From: Nitrospiraceae bacterium
GTDB lineage: Bacteria > Nitrospirota > Nitrospiria > Nitrospirales > UBA8639
Reading direction: 5' to 3'
DNA length: 64,000 nucleotides
Assembly: GCA_020632635.1 (NCBI GenBank)
Contig: JACKFE010000001.1
Location: 372,001-436,000 of the forward strand
The notes under the pieces were generated by a model. The model did no database searches. It saw nothing but the letters and a program-made list of their open reading frames with translations, and had not been told where the DNA came from. This document shows, piece by piece, positions 8,454 to 15,793 of this stretch (positions are counted from its first letter, which is position 1; the number at the start of each line of letters is the position of its first letter). The translations under genes and the position numbers were made by a program.

Positions 8454-8494
8454 TTGACACTACTTTCATTATCTTTTATGATAATGAAAGTAGT
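8454..8494 (+). promoter_or_regulatory. Consensus promoter covered by 15-bp palindrome
   Basis: TTGACA (8454-8459) and TATGAT (8477-8482) are exactly 17 nt apart. A perfect inverted repeat, ACTACTTTCATTATC (8459-8473) and GATAATGAAAGTAGT (8480-8494), covers the spacer, the -10 and the start region. The arms carry GATAAT/ATTATC hexamers like those of Fur sites but pointing outward. The position is that of a repressor operator. Confidence 0.65.
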
Positions 8495-8532
8495 TTTCAA
8501 AATCATAATAACATCAAAACGGAGAATCACTC

Positions 8533-9126
8533 ATGAACACAAATACCAAGCTCCCTGCTTTCCGACTTCCCTGCTTTCTCAATGGGGAATTGCACTACCT
8601 TCCCCTATCACATTTTCAGGGGACAAGCTTGATCTTGTCGTGTATTTCTCATGTAACTGAACAACATGCCTGGATTTTTGAATCCCAATCGACAGCACTT
8701 TCCCTATCCCAAGGGCCATGTGCACTTGTTCTGCATCAAACATTTCCATCAACCGAAAACTGGACAACATCCCTGCATAAAATTCCTCTCCCCATTGTTC
8801 TTGATCCATTGAAACGGCTCGGTCGCGCCCTTCGGATTAGCCATGATTTACCCCACCAACGATGCGAGTCCTATTTATTTGACCGTAATGGGGTCATGTG
8901 CCTTCGGATTTTTCATGATCTCACATCCCACGCAATTTCAACCGTATTGAACGTTTCAAAAAGAAATTCTGATCTGCATTCCCATTCAAACCCTCTGGCA
9001 ACACTCGCCGGTCTCAAGCCTCAAGGCCGTGATCATTGTGAGCCTACTTATAACTCGCATCACAATAATCGCATGAGCTCTTTGGAACGGCCTGGGGTAG
9101 TCAATACGTCAGAACGCTGCGCGTAA
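8533..9126 (+). CDS. Divergent peroxiredoxin-like protein lacking the catalytic Cys motif
   Basis: The 197-aa product shows a weak AhpC/TSA-type thioredoxin-fold pattern: LPAFRLP...LSHFQGTSLILS at the start, and PIVLDPLKRLGRALRI followed by ESYLFDRNGVMCLRIFHDL in the second half. These match peroxiredoxin beta-strands and the RSTFLIDPEGVI-like segment. The usual PxxxT/SxxC peroxidatic motif is not recognisable; the expected place reads SHVTEQHAWIFES. About 55 C-terminal residues, rich in His, Asn and Ser, have no visible domain. A single-gene transcript from the palindrome-covered promoter is likely. Function as an active peroxidase is doubtful. Confidence 0.5.
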   Translation: MNTNTKLPAFRLPCFLNGELHYLPLSHFQGTSLILSCISHVTEQHAWIFESQSTALSLSQGPCALVLHQTFPSTENWTTSLHKIPLPIVLDPLKRLGRALRISHDLPHQRCESYLFDRNGVMCLRIFHDLTSHAISTVLNVSKRNSDLHSHSNPLATLAGLKPQGRDHCEPTYNSHHNNRMSSLERPGVVNTSERCA

Positions 9127-9173
9127 TGAAAGTCTAAGAAGGAACCGATCACAACACCATAAGGGAGATCAGC

Positions 9174-10286
9174 ATGCAGGACACCTTTTCCGACTCCATT
9201 CGTACGGAACCCAAAAGTCTCACCAACCGCTATCGATATATTCTTGGGCCAGTCACGGGCTTGATCCTCGGTGGGCTCATGGGATCTCAGACGGATCTTT
9301 TCCTTTGGCATGCAGAAATGGAATGGGGACTCCTGGGGATACTCATTGGGATGCTCTGTGCGTTTACAATTCCCTATATTTCCCGATTCCATCAACCATT
9401 TTTGGCCATAATATCCGTCACGGTGGTCATCTCCATACTCACTCTTTCCGGGTGGATTATTCTCACCCAATATTTTCTCTCTCCTTTTCCTCTTTTCGAA
9501 CAAGGCCTGCTCTTATTAGGCTGCCTCTTCTTCCCCTTCCTGGCATGGCAGGTCGGAGAGTACATCATTTCAAACTTCGCAACTCCTAGAACATTAGAAC
9601 CACATCATGCATCAACCGAGGCAACACGAGAATTAGACGCTCCCAAATTAGTGGATTCCAGCGCCATCATTGATGGGCGCATCCTCCCGTTATGTAAAAC
9701 GGGGTTCCTGCAGGGACGCTTATTCGTCCCTAAATGCATTCTTCAGGAACTTCAATTACTCGCAGATTCCCCGCATCCTGACAAACGAATCAGGGGAAAA
9801 CGAGGGTTAGACATCCTTTCCCAATTACGCACCGTGCCGCATATCAGCATCGTCATTCCCGACGTGGCGATTCAAGCCAATATTCCGGTGGATGAACAAC
9901 TCCTAAGACTGGCCGAGACACTAAAAGGTTCTATTATCACCAATGATTGGAACCTCGCTCAGGTTGCAGGACTTCAAGGCCTGACCACCCTGAATATCAA
10001 TGAACTGACGTTTGAGCTTCGCCCATTAATTCTTCCAGGACAAACCATTCGCGTCTTTATTCAAAAGGAAGGACAAGGACCTGGACAGGGTGCGGCCCAC
10101 CTAGACGATGGCACATTGGTCATTGTTGATCACGGAAACTCCGCCATCGGCAAAATCGTGGAAGTTCAGGTGACACGGTACATGCAGACTAACACTGGTA
10201 GAATGATTTTTGCCTCGCTCATCGACCACAACTTCCAGGGCAACCCTTCTCTCGGATCAAGACTTGACACTGCACAGGCCATCTGA
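9174..10286 (+). CDS. Membrane-anchored PIN-TRAM domain protein (YacL-like)
   Basis: The 370-aa protein has several N-terminal hydrophobic helices (to about residue 130), then a PIN nuclease-like domain starting at LVDSSAIIDGRI, with a second acidic motif in ITNDWNLAQVAG. It ends with a TRAM RNA-binding domain (GQTIRVFIQKEGQGPGQGAAHLDDGTLVIVD...). This order is that of Bacillus YacL-type proteins. Catalytic acids of the PIN fold are present, so RNase activity is possible. The family's biological role is poorly known. The start has GGGAG upstream at suitable spacing. Confidence 0.88.
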   Translation: MQDTFSDSIRTEPKSLTNRYRYILGPVTGLILGGLMGSQTDLFLWHAEMEWGLLGILIGMLCAFTIPYISRFHQPFLAIISVTVVISILTLSGWIILTQYFLSPFPLFEQGLLLLGCLFFPFLAWQVGEYIISNFATPRTLEPHHASTEATRELDAPKLVDSSAIIDGRILPLCKTGFLQGRLFVPKCILQELQLLADSPHPDKRIRGKRGLDILSQLRTVPHISIVIPDVAIQANIPVDEQLLRLAETLKGSIITNDWNLAQVAGLQGLTTLNINELTFELRPLILPGQTIRVFIQKEGQGPGQGAAHLDDGTLVIVDHGNSAIGKIVEVQVTRYMQTNTGRMIFASLIDHNFQGNPSLGSRLDTAQAI

Positions 10287-10312
10287 TACTTTGAAAATGA
10301 TTATGGTTATCA
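10264..10312 (+). promoter_or_regulatory. Promoter with Fur box
   Basis: TTGACA (10264-10269) and TACTTT (10287-10292) are 17 nt apart. TGATTATGGTTATCA (10298-10312) matches 12 of 14 positions of the 7-1-7 Fur consensus and lies on the expected transcription start. This would repress the downstream zinc-ribbon and lipoprotein genes when iron is plentiful. Confidence 0.65.
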
Positions 10313-10439
10313 TTTCCATATTTCAAGCTAACCCCGGACGAGCCCTCCTCCTCGTCCTTCTGCAGGGCCTTCACTTGCACTCCTCCGAAGGCCCTGCCGC
10401 CATTATTCCGTAAATTTCACCCTCACAATGGAGGTTTCA

Positions 10440-10595
10440 ATGGCACAACAATTCTGTCCACACTGCTCCACTCACTCTCTCTTTCCCACAGGAGCCTTTT
10501 GGTCTTGCATTCAGTGCGGATGGGCAGCCACCTCGCAGGCTTTATCGCTCCAGATCAGGCGTACCCGCCAACCTATTCCCCCCGGCCTCCACTGA
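10440..10595 (+). CDS. 51-aa zinc-ribbon protein
   Basis: A short ORF with a clear ribosome-binding site (GGAGG, 5 nt before the ATG) encodes 51 residues. Cys6-x2-Cys9 and Cys23-x2-Cys26 are arranged as in a rubredoxin-like or zinc-ribbon metal knuckle (CPHC...CIQCGW). The start also follows the Fur box promoter directly. Stop is TGA at 10593-10595, 8 nt before the next gene. Function is unknown; it could be a metal-binding adaptor or a small regulator. Confidence 0.65.
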   Translation: MAQQFCPHCSTHSLFPTGAFWSCIQCGWAATSQALSLQIRRTRQPIPPGLH

Positions 10596-10603
10596 GGTTA
10601 TCC

Positions 10604-10996
10604 ATGACCTTTCCCAAATTCTCACGACCTCTCCTCAATTATTTCTCATTTTTAGGAGTATTCAAAACCACTCGTGAAGCCTCGAGTATCTTACAGAATG
10701 AGTCCTCTGGTTCCACTTCTAGGCTCTTAATAACTGACCATCGATTACAGTCACTACACAGGAAACTTCCTCTTTTTCTGCTGTTACTATCATCTTGCGC
10801 ACCCGATTTATATTGGGCAAAACCTGGGGTGGCAGAGGGAGATTTTGAGCGTGATTTACAGGCCTGCAGAGAAATCCTGGTCGCAGATGTCCACTATTCA
10901 GAAACTTCCTTCAATCCCCTCAGTCGAGGGTTTACCGATGAAGCGCTGGCCCAATGCCTCAATACCAAGGGCTGGTTCTTAGTGGAAAAGCCATAA
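10604..10996 (+). CDS. Small lipoprotein with W-KPG...C pattern
   Basis: The frame extends upstream to 10499, but that part overlaps the zinc-ribbon gene, so the ATG at 10604 is chosen. The C-terminal half is convincing: a hydrophobic run ending in lipobox LLSSC, then DLYWAKPGVAEGDFERDLQACREIL and a final CLNTKGW. This W.KPG / D..C / C...GW spacing recurs in many small bacterial lipoproteins of unknown role. About 60 residues precede the signal segment, which is abnormal; a non-standard internal start is possible but no ATG, GTG or TTG fits. The start is therefore uncertain. Confidence 0.5.
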   Translation: MTFPKFSRPLLNYFSFLGVFKTTREASSILQNESSGSTSRLLITDHRLQSLHRKLPLFLLLLSSCAPDLYWAKPGVAEGDFERDLQACREILVADVHYSETSFNPLSRGFTDEALAQCLNTKGWFLVEKP

Positions 10997-11183
10997 CAAA
11001 CGTAAAGCCCTCCAACACTTTTCTTCCCATTCATCCCTTTTCAGTCTGTTTTTTCTGATCGGGTTCCGGGGCATCATGTCCCTCCCTCAACTCTGACTCC
11101 TATCATTCCGGGTTGTCCTAACGAAAACCTTTATGATACATAGCCTGTTCCCCTTTCTCATGATCATGGAAGGAGCATGAACC

Positions 11184-12050
11184 TTGATCCGGTTTCCCTC
11201 TCAGGCTTTTGCCCTCATTTTCAGTGTTCTGGTGTTGGTACCGATAACCTCCTGGGGAGAATCTTCTCCTCCAACCTGGCAAATATCCTCCAATCCCTCC
11301 TACTCACGTGGGGATTACGGAACCAAAGTCACCACTTCGGTTTTTTATCTTCCACTGGCCGTCAAACGACTGTTTAGCTTTGGGGAACTTTCGGTAACCG
11401 TACCCTTTGTCAGCATTACAACCGATGGCTCCGTCACATTTGTCGGCGGTGATCGGAGTGGAGGTGGCGGGAGCAACAGTGGTTCAGGGAGTAGTAATAG
11501 CGGATCGGGAAGCAGCGGACAATCCGAAGATGATGACACCACGACCACGACGAAAAAGAAAACCGAAAGCGGTCTCGGTGACGTTACCTTAGCAGGCCGT
11601 TATTATCTTCTCGATGAACAGGATTGGATCCCGTCCGTCAACCTAACGGGCAGGGTCAAGTTCCCAACAGCAGACGAAGACAAAGGATTAGGGACAGGAG
11701 AATTCGACGGAGGGTTCGGCGGAGAATTGGCGAAATCCCTTACAAGGGATCTGATGGTATACCTGGACGGAGGCTATACGTTCTTAGGAGATCCCAAGGG
11801 ACGTAACTTTCGGAATCAATGGAATTACGATGTAGGACTGGGCTATTACTTAACAGACAATTTACGAGCCAGCATTTTTTATGAAGAGTATCGAGCAGTG
11901 ATCGCAGGCATTCCCAATCCCCGTGACGTCTATGCCGACTTGAATTATCGTATTACGAACGCCATTCGGATGACTATTGGCGGCTTTGCCGGACTCTCCG
12001 AAAGTGCCGCAGACTATGGGTTCTCCGGGAGCCTTCGATTCCGGTTTTGA
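11184..12050 (+). CDS. Outer-membrane beta-barrel protein with Gly/Ser-rich loop, TTG start
   Basis: The 288-aa product has a signal peptide and barrel strands ending in aromatic Phe (GSLRFRF), like the putative MetA-pathway/phenol-degradation outer-membrane family. AAGGAG (11170-11175) serves a TTG at 11184 with 8-nt spacing; the ATG at 11177 is in another frame that soon stops. Residues ~88-128 form an unusual low-complexity loop of GSGSS/NSGSG repeats, then EDDD, a Thr run and KKK. Such a loop would most likely be extracellular. The transported compound is unknown. The gene ends 3 nt from the convergent gene. Confidence 0.75.
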   Translation: MIRFPSQAFALIFSVLVLVPITSWGESSPPTWQISSNPSYSRGDYGTKVTTSVFYLPLAVKRLFSFGELSVTVPFVSITTDGSVTFVGGDRSGGGGSNSGSGSSNSGSGSSGQSEDDDTTTTTKKKTESGLGDVTLAGRYYLLDEQDWIPSVNLTGRVKFPTADEDKGLGTGEFDGGFGGELAKSLTRDLMVYLDGGYTFLGDPKGRNFRNQWNYDVGLGYYLTDNLRASIFYEEYRAVIAGIPNPRDVYADLNYRITNAIRMTIGGFAGLSESAADYGFSGSLRFRF

Positions 12051-12053
12051 TCC

Positions 12054-13034
12054 TTAATCATCACGTCCCCCACGGCCATGACCACCAGAACTCCCCCCAC
12101 GGTCTCCCCGGTCACGAGAAAAATCTGACTCATTTCGCGAGTCACGTCCCCTATCCACTCGATCACGATCCCCTCCCTTGTCGGAACGTTCATCGTTCCC
12201 GCTTCGTTCCCGATCGGAGCCTTTGAACGAATCCCGGTTTTCTGCACGGGAATTCTTCCCCCCGGATCCTCCATGTCCAGAGCCAGACGTGCGATCACGT
12301 TCAAAAATTTTATCCGGCCGCTCTCCACGTTCCACCGCCTTTTTAATGTCTTGGAACCGCTGACGGTCCGATCGAAACTCATGGCCATGCTTTTTGATTT
12401 CCCGTCCCAGATCCAGCAATTCATCAGATCGAAAGCCTTGTCGCAGAGCTTCTCCAATAACCGGCACTCCTTCTGCACCTGAAAGACCAGCCTCTTTGGT
12501 CAACGCCAGACCTTTCGCTCCAAAGGCCAATGCTTCCCCATTGCGGCTCCCCTTCCCGCTAGAACGTCCCAAGGATCGGATCTCATCCACCGTGACTCCC
12601 CGCCCTAAGGCTTCGGCCATGACCTCCGCGGCTCGACCATCCTCACCCCCTCTTTCTCCTGAGCCACCCTGGCCAACTTCCCGTAATACGTCACGGGCCT
12701 CACGAAGGCGGCCAACCATTTCTCGAACCACCGGTTGAATACGTTCGGGCGGAACTCCTTTGGCTAATCCTTCCTTTATCTTATTCACGATAGGGCGTTC
12801 TGGAAGACCTTGATCAGCAGCCTGTTTAGCTTGATCCAATAAGCGGGAAATGGTTTCTTCCGAATGCCCTCTGGATCGACCTAAGACCGTAACATCCTGG
12901 ACATCCTGACCGGCTAACGAGGCAGCCTGAGACGCTACAGGGCCGGTGCCCATCATCAAGGCAATAACCCCAATGGCCCACCTTATCTTGATCCACACAG
13001 ACACGTCGCTCGCCACCTTGTTCCCGTCACCCAC
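12054..13034 (-). CDS. Secreted protein with Arg/Asp/Gly-rich tail, last gene of sigma operon
   Basis: The 326-aa product starts at GTG (13034) and has a signal peptide (cleavage near SQAAS). Residues 40-215 are alpha-helical, with repeated helix-turn units of the type ...LLDQAKQAADQGLPERPIVNKIKEGLAKGVPPERI. The last 90 residues are a low-complexity tail of alternating Arg, Asp, Gly and Ser. I do not recognise a family. It is 6 nt downstream of the CBM48 lipoprotein and so belongs to the ECF sigma operon; a cell-surface or polymer-binding role is only a guess. Confidence 0.7.
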   Translation of the reverse strand: MGDGNKVASDVSVWIKIRWAIGVIALMMGTGPVASQAASLAGQDVQDVTVLGRSRGHSEETISRLLDQAKQAADQGLPERPIVNKIKEGLAKGVPPERIQPVVREMVGRLREARDVLREVGQGGSGERGGEDGRAAEVMAEALGRGVTVDEIRSLGRSSGKGSRNGEALAFGAKGLALTKEAGLSGAEGVPVIGEALRQGFRSDELLDLGREIKKHGHEFRSDRQRFQDIKKAVERGERPDKIFERDRTSGSGHGGSGGKNSRAENRDSFKGSDRERSGNDERSDKGGDRDRVDRGRDSRNESDFSRDRGDRGGSSGGHGRGGRDD

Positions 13035-13040
13035 TGATTT

Positions 13041-13424
13041 TCACTTACCTTTGACCACAACGACACCATTTCGTTGACCGAATCCATCCTCAACAAAATC
13101 ATCGGCTAAGGGAGGACTCATCCATTGATCTCCATCGATCACAAACATAAAAATATGTTCGCCCTCCGGCAATGGCACCACACATGACCACCGCCCGCCA
13201 TCCCCTCGCTCCAATGGATGTGCCGCATGTGACCACTCATTGAAGTTTCCCGCCACCGCGACCGATTGCGCATCCGAAAGAACCAAAGAAAACTCTACTC
13301 CGCCATCGACCGGATGAGGAGGAACCGGCAAGGCCTGCGGAGAGGCACAGGCACCCAGGAGGCAAAAAGCCACCGCTCGCATCGCCGATACGGACAGAAT
13401 GGGAAGGGACTCTTGTGAAAACAT
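13041..13424 (-). CDS. Lipoprotein with CBM48/AMPK-beta-like domain
   Basis: The 127-aa product has a short hydrophobic N-terminus ending in LLGAC (lipobox) and one early-set Ig-like domain: VEFSLVLSDAQSVAVAGNFNEWSH...PLPEGEHIFMFVIDGDQWMSPP. This is the glycogen/starch-recognition fold (CBM48, as in AMPK-beta and isoamylase N-domains). The same domain, about half identical, forms the periplasmic part of the anti-sigma factor encoded 53 nt upstream. The start at 13424 is taken; a later Met at 13382 would leave only 11 residues before the lipid Cys. Confidence 0.78.
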   Translation of the reverse strand: MFSQESLPILSVSAMRAVAFCLLGACASPQALPVPPHPVDGGVEFSLVLSDAQSVAVAGNFNEWSHAAHPLERGDGGRWSCVVPLPEGEHIFMFVIDGDQWMSPPLADDFVEDGFGQRNGVVVVKGK

Positions 13425-13477
13425 AGTGTCTCAAAGAGGGTACCCAACCCTTGCGAAGCAGGCAAGTAGCTGCCTGA

Positions 13478-14215
13478 TTATAGAGCGTGAGAAACATCCA
13501 GAACCGCATTTTTGGCTCCAAATCCATCTGAGCTATACTCTCTTGCAAATGGGTCTGTAACCCATTCCTGACCATCCACGACAAACATATAATGATAGCG
13601 TCCAGGTTTGACCTGCAGTGTCACGGTCCAAGCACCGTCCTCAGTCCGGTGCAAAGGAGTTTCTTGAGGTTTCCACCCATTAAAATCACCTGCCACCGCG
13701 ACCGATTGCGCCTGAGGCTCCAGTAATACCAAGCGGACCATCACTGGCCCTGAGACGGCGGAATCCAGAGATACCATCTTCACCTCTGATGAAGTAGCCC
13801 TCCTTTCGTCACCCGGGGGGATAACGGGAACTTTCAGAAGCCAGAAGATGCCCAACAGAATACCGGCTGCCAGCATCGCCATGGCCGGGTTCCATGGCAT
13901 GACTCGCGGAGCAAACAGGACAGACCAAATCGGCTGCCACCACTTTTTAGCCGGCGGATCCAGCTGCTTCAGAATATTGGCCTTGAAATCCCGCGGCACG
14001 GGAATTCGAGGTAATTGAAATGAACGCACCAGCATCTCTTCCGTGGCCAGAACGTGTTTCCGTAATACAGGATCCCGATCCATCGCCTTGAGAAATTCAA
14101 GGCGCTCCTGGGGCGATAAATCCTGATCCACAAACCGTTGGACTAACCAGTCTTGCTCATCCATGTCATCGTCATCCCACTCCTCATCGATATCTGAATG
14201 GGGTGAGCCCGTCAT
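13478..14215 (-). CDS. Anti-sigma factor with periplasmic CBM48-like domain
   Basis: The 245-aa protein has three parts. Residues 1-105 are a cytoplasmic acidic zinc-less anti-sigma-like region (WLVQRFVDQDLSPQERLEFLKAM typical). Residues ~115-135 form one transmembrane helix. The C-terminal domain carries VMVRLVLLEPQAQSVAVAGDFNGW and PGRYHYMFVVDGQEW, the CBM48/AMPK-beta glycan-recognition fold. ATG at 14215 overlaps the sigma stop as ATGA and has GGAGG upstream, so the two proteins are translationally coupled. The architecture suggests that binding of a carbohydrate or polymer outside releases the sigma factor; this is inference. Confidence 0.85.
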   Translation of the reverse strand: MTGSPHSDIDEEWDDDDMDEQDWLVQRFVDQDLSPQERLEFLKAMDRDPVLRKHVLATEEMLVRSFQLPRIPVPRDFKANILKQLDPPAKKWWQPIWSVLFAPRVMPWNPAMAMLAAGILLGIFWLLKVPVIPPGDERRATSSEVKMVSLDSAVSGPVMVRLVLLEPQAQSVAVAGDFNGWKPQETPLHRTEDGAWTVTLQVKPGRYHYMFVVDGQEWVTDPFAREYSSDGFGAKNAVLDVSHAL

Positions 14216-14802
14216 ACGTCCTCCTTCAGCCAATCAAGCTCTTTTGAGAGTTTGATTCTGGCCTTATAGACCCGCATTTTTAGCACATCTTTCCCGACTC
14301 CAAGAATCTGCGCCATTTCTTCATACTCCATCCCTTCGACATGCTTCAATACAAAGGCCTCGCGATACAAGGGCGACAACCGTTGGATAGCGAGTTCCAA
14401 ATGACGTGCGGTTTGCTTTTCCGAGGCACCCTGTTCCGGAGTTCGCTCATCCGGCACCTCCAGGATGGGATCCTCCCCGTCCTCGCCCGCAGGAATACTG
14501 CCTTCACGTTCCTGCCGCCGGCCCTGGGCTCGTAAATAATCTTTCGCTTTATTCACCGCAATTCGATGAAGCCAGGTGGAAAACCGGCTATCAGCCCGAA
14601 AACTCTGGAGCCCCTTGTAAGCAGCCACGAAGGTCTCCTGAGCCACATCCTGTGCATCAGCCTGATTGCTAATCATCCGTGCAATCACATTCAATACCGC
14701 CCCTGCATACCGATCAATAAGACGCCCAAACGCCTCATGATCCTGTTGCTGACATTGAAGAATCAGCTGCGACTCATCTTGACCATCTAGAATCTCACCC
14801 AT
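14212..14802 (-). CDS. ECF RNA polymerase sigma factor (RpoE-like)
   Basis: The 196-aa protein has sigma region 2 (DAQDVAQETFVAAYKGLQSFR...STWLHRIAVNKAKDYLR) and region 4 (LSPLYREAFVLKHVEGMEYEEMAQILGVGKDVLKMRVYKAR, a helix-turn-helix). The linker is short, as in group 4 sigma factors. GAGGAG precedes the ATG. It heads an operon of sigma factor, anti-sigma factor, CBM48 lipoprotein and secreted charged-tail protein, so the operon is probably autoregulated, although I could not find an unambiguous ECF promoter upstream. Confidence 0.92.
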   Translation of the reverse strand: MGEILDGQDESQLILQCQQQDHEAFGRLIDRYAGAVLNVIARMISNQADAQDVAQETFVAAYKGLQSFRADSRFSTWLHRIAVNKAKDYLRAQGRRQEREGSIPAGEDGEDPILEVPDERTPEQGASEKQTARHLELAIQRLSPLYREAFVLKHVEGMEYEEMAQILGVGKDVLKMRVYKARIKLSKELDWLKEDV

Positions 14803-15202
14803 TCCGGCTCCTCGCTAACGCCTCACGGGTAAGACCCTCGAAAAAGCACCTCTCTTGGGAAATTAGACGTCGACCGGACATAAAAGGTAAACGCATCCTC
14901 TCAACAATCATTGGGAATCAATTCTAAAAATCATATACGAAACAGGATGTTAGCAGAAGACTCCTCGGAAAGCCCTCCTCTCCCTCAAAGATTCCTCACG
15001 GCCTTATCAGACGTGCCATTCAAAAATACGTTTACTCCCGGCACATGTCCTCGTCTAACGAATAACAGCCACTCAAGCAAAAAAGGGTCAGCCCGGCCGC
15101 AGGGTGCATGAATGCATCCATGAATCTGGGCAAAGGCGCATTGAGGTTCTTCCCTTTTTCTTATTTGATTACTCAAAGACATATTCCCCCTCAAAAGGAG
15201 GC
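14803..15202. other. Divergent intergenic region
   Basis: About 400 nt lie between the sigma operon and the plus-strand gene at 15203. I see no coding potential with a ribosome-binding site. AT-rich patches near 14915-14945 and 15155-15185 may hold the two promoters, but no hexamer pair stands out. Confidence 0.5.
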
Positions 15203-15493
15203 ATGATGATCATCAAATTCCTACCCCTCAACACAATCCTGCTCTTGGCACTGTGCACCACCAGCCTTGCCCATGATGGAAATTCCGGTCCCGGTTCACT
15301 CAATTCAGGCCGAGGATCGATGAATTCTGGCCAGGGATCAATGCACACAGGGAAATCTCATCAGCCCCATCGACATCACCAAAATGAGATCCGTCACCGG
15401 GGGCAAGACAACGATCGCCAGCTGATTCGGGAAAACGATCGCCGCGAGGATCGCAGAGAGCATCGGCGGGAAGACCGACGAGCCAATCGATAA
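15203..15493 (+). CDS. Small secreted protein with GSxNSG repeats and charged tail
   Basis: The start at 15203 has AAAAGGAGG directly upstream; the frame itself is open from 15104. The 96-aa product has a signal peptide (cleavage near SLAHD), three tandem 7-residue repeats of the type GS[LM][NH][ST]G[RQK], then a His-rich patch and a tail of about 35 residues of nearly pure Arg, Glu and Asp (DRREDRREHRRED). No family is recognised. The tail recalls the charged tail of the secreted protein at 12054-13034. Confidence 0.6.
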   Translation: MMIIKFLPLNTILLLALCTTSLAHDGNSGPGSLNSGRGSMNSGQGSMHTGKSHQPHRHHQNEIRHRGQDNDRQLIRENDRREDRREHRREDRRANR

Positions 15494-15606
15494 CGGTTGA
15501 AGCAATGCGTCGGTTACCAAATGACCTATTCATGAGTCTATTCTCGGGCGAGCCATCATCCCCACACGTTTCAACAGACCTAAGTCGCTCATACTTTTTT
15601 AGGTAA

Positions 15607-15651
15607 TTTTCATGTGGCTCTCATGGAATTCTCATTTTGTTTCGGTAGGGT
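15607..15651 (+). promoter_or_regulatory. PhoB-like 11-bp repeat array and -10 (array A)
   Basis: Three direct repeats with an 11-bp period, TTTTCATGTGG, CTCTCATGGAA and TTCTCATTTTG (15607-15639), are followed exactly 10 nt after the last TTCTCAT by TAGGGT (15646-15651). No -35 hexamer is needed in such an activator promoter. Two more arrays with identical spacing occur at 26975 and 28545. Confidence 0.65.
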
Positions 15652-15692
15652 ATGCACATGTTGGAATCTTACGATCTTCGGTATCAATCACT

Positions 15693-15721
15693 GTCCTTCA
15701 CTTGGCCGACCAAGCAAGGAC
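15693..15721 (+). other. Long hairpin in 5' leader
   Basis: GTCCTT and AAGGAC enclose CTTGG and CCAAG around a CCGA loop, giving 11 bp with one small internal loop. It lies between the array A promoter and the lipoprotein gene at 15794, so it would be in a leader of about 135 nt. No U-tract follows. Confidence 0.45.
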
Positions 15722-15793
15722 ATTCCCATGGTTTCGATAAAACCAGGTTTTCCGCAAACCACCCCAATACACTTTCAACAACAGGAGGAACGC

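Noticed and set aside
8339..8536. 65-aa frame ahead of the peroxiredoxin-like gene
   Set aside because: It starts with TTG without a ribosome-binding site and covers the consensus promoter and palindrome at 8454-8494.
9060..9503. Minus-strand 147-aa frame over the PIN-TRAM gene
   Set aside because: It overlaps the well-supported PIN-TRAM protein and the end of the gene before it and shows no domain.
11177..11377. 66-aa frame from the ATG just after AAGGAG
   Set aside because: It is out of frame with the beta-barrel gene, which shows a clear signal peptide and barrel strands from the TTG at 11184.
14911..15111. 66-aa frame between the sigma operon and the 15203 gene
   Set aside because: No ribosome-binding site, no recognisable domain, and composition unlike neighbouring proteins.
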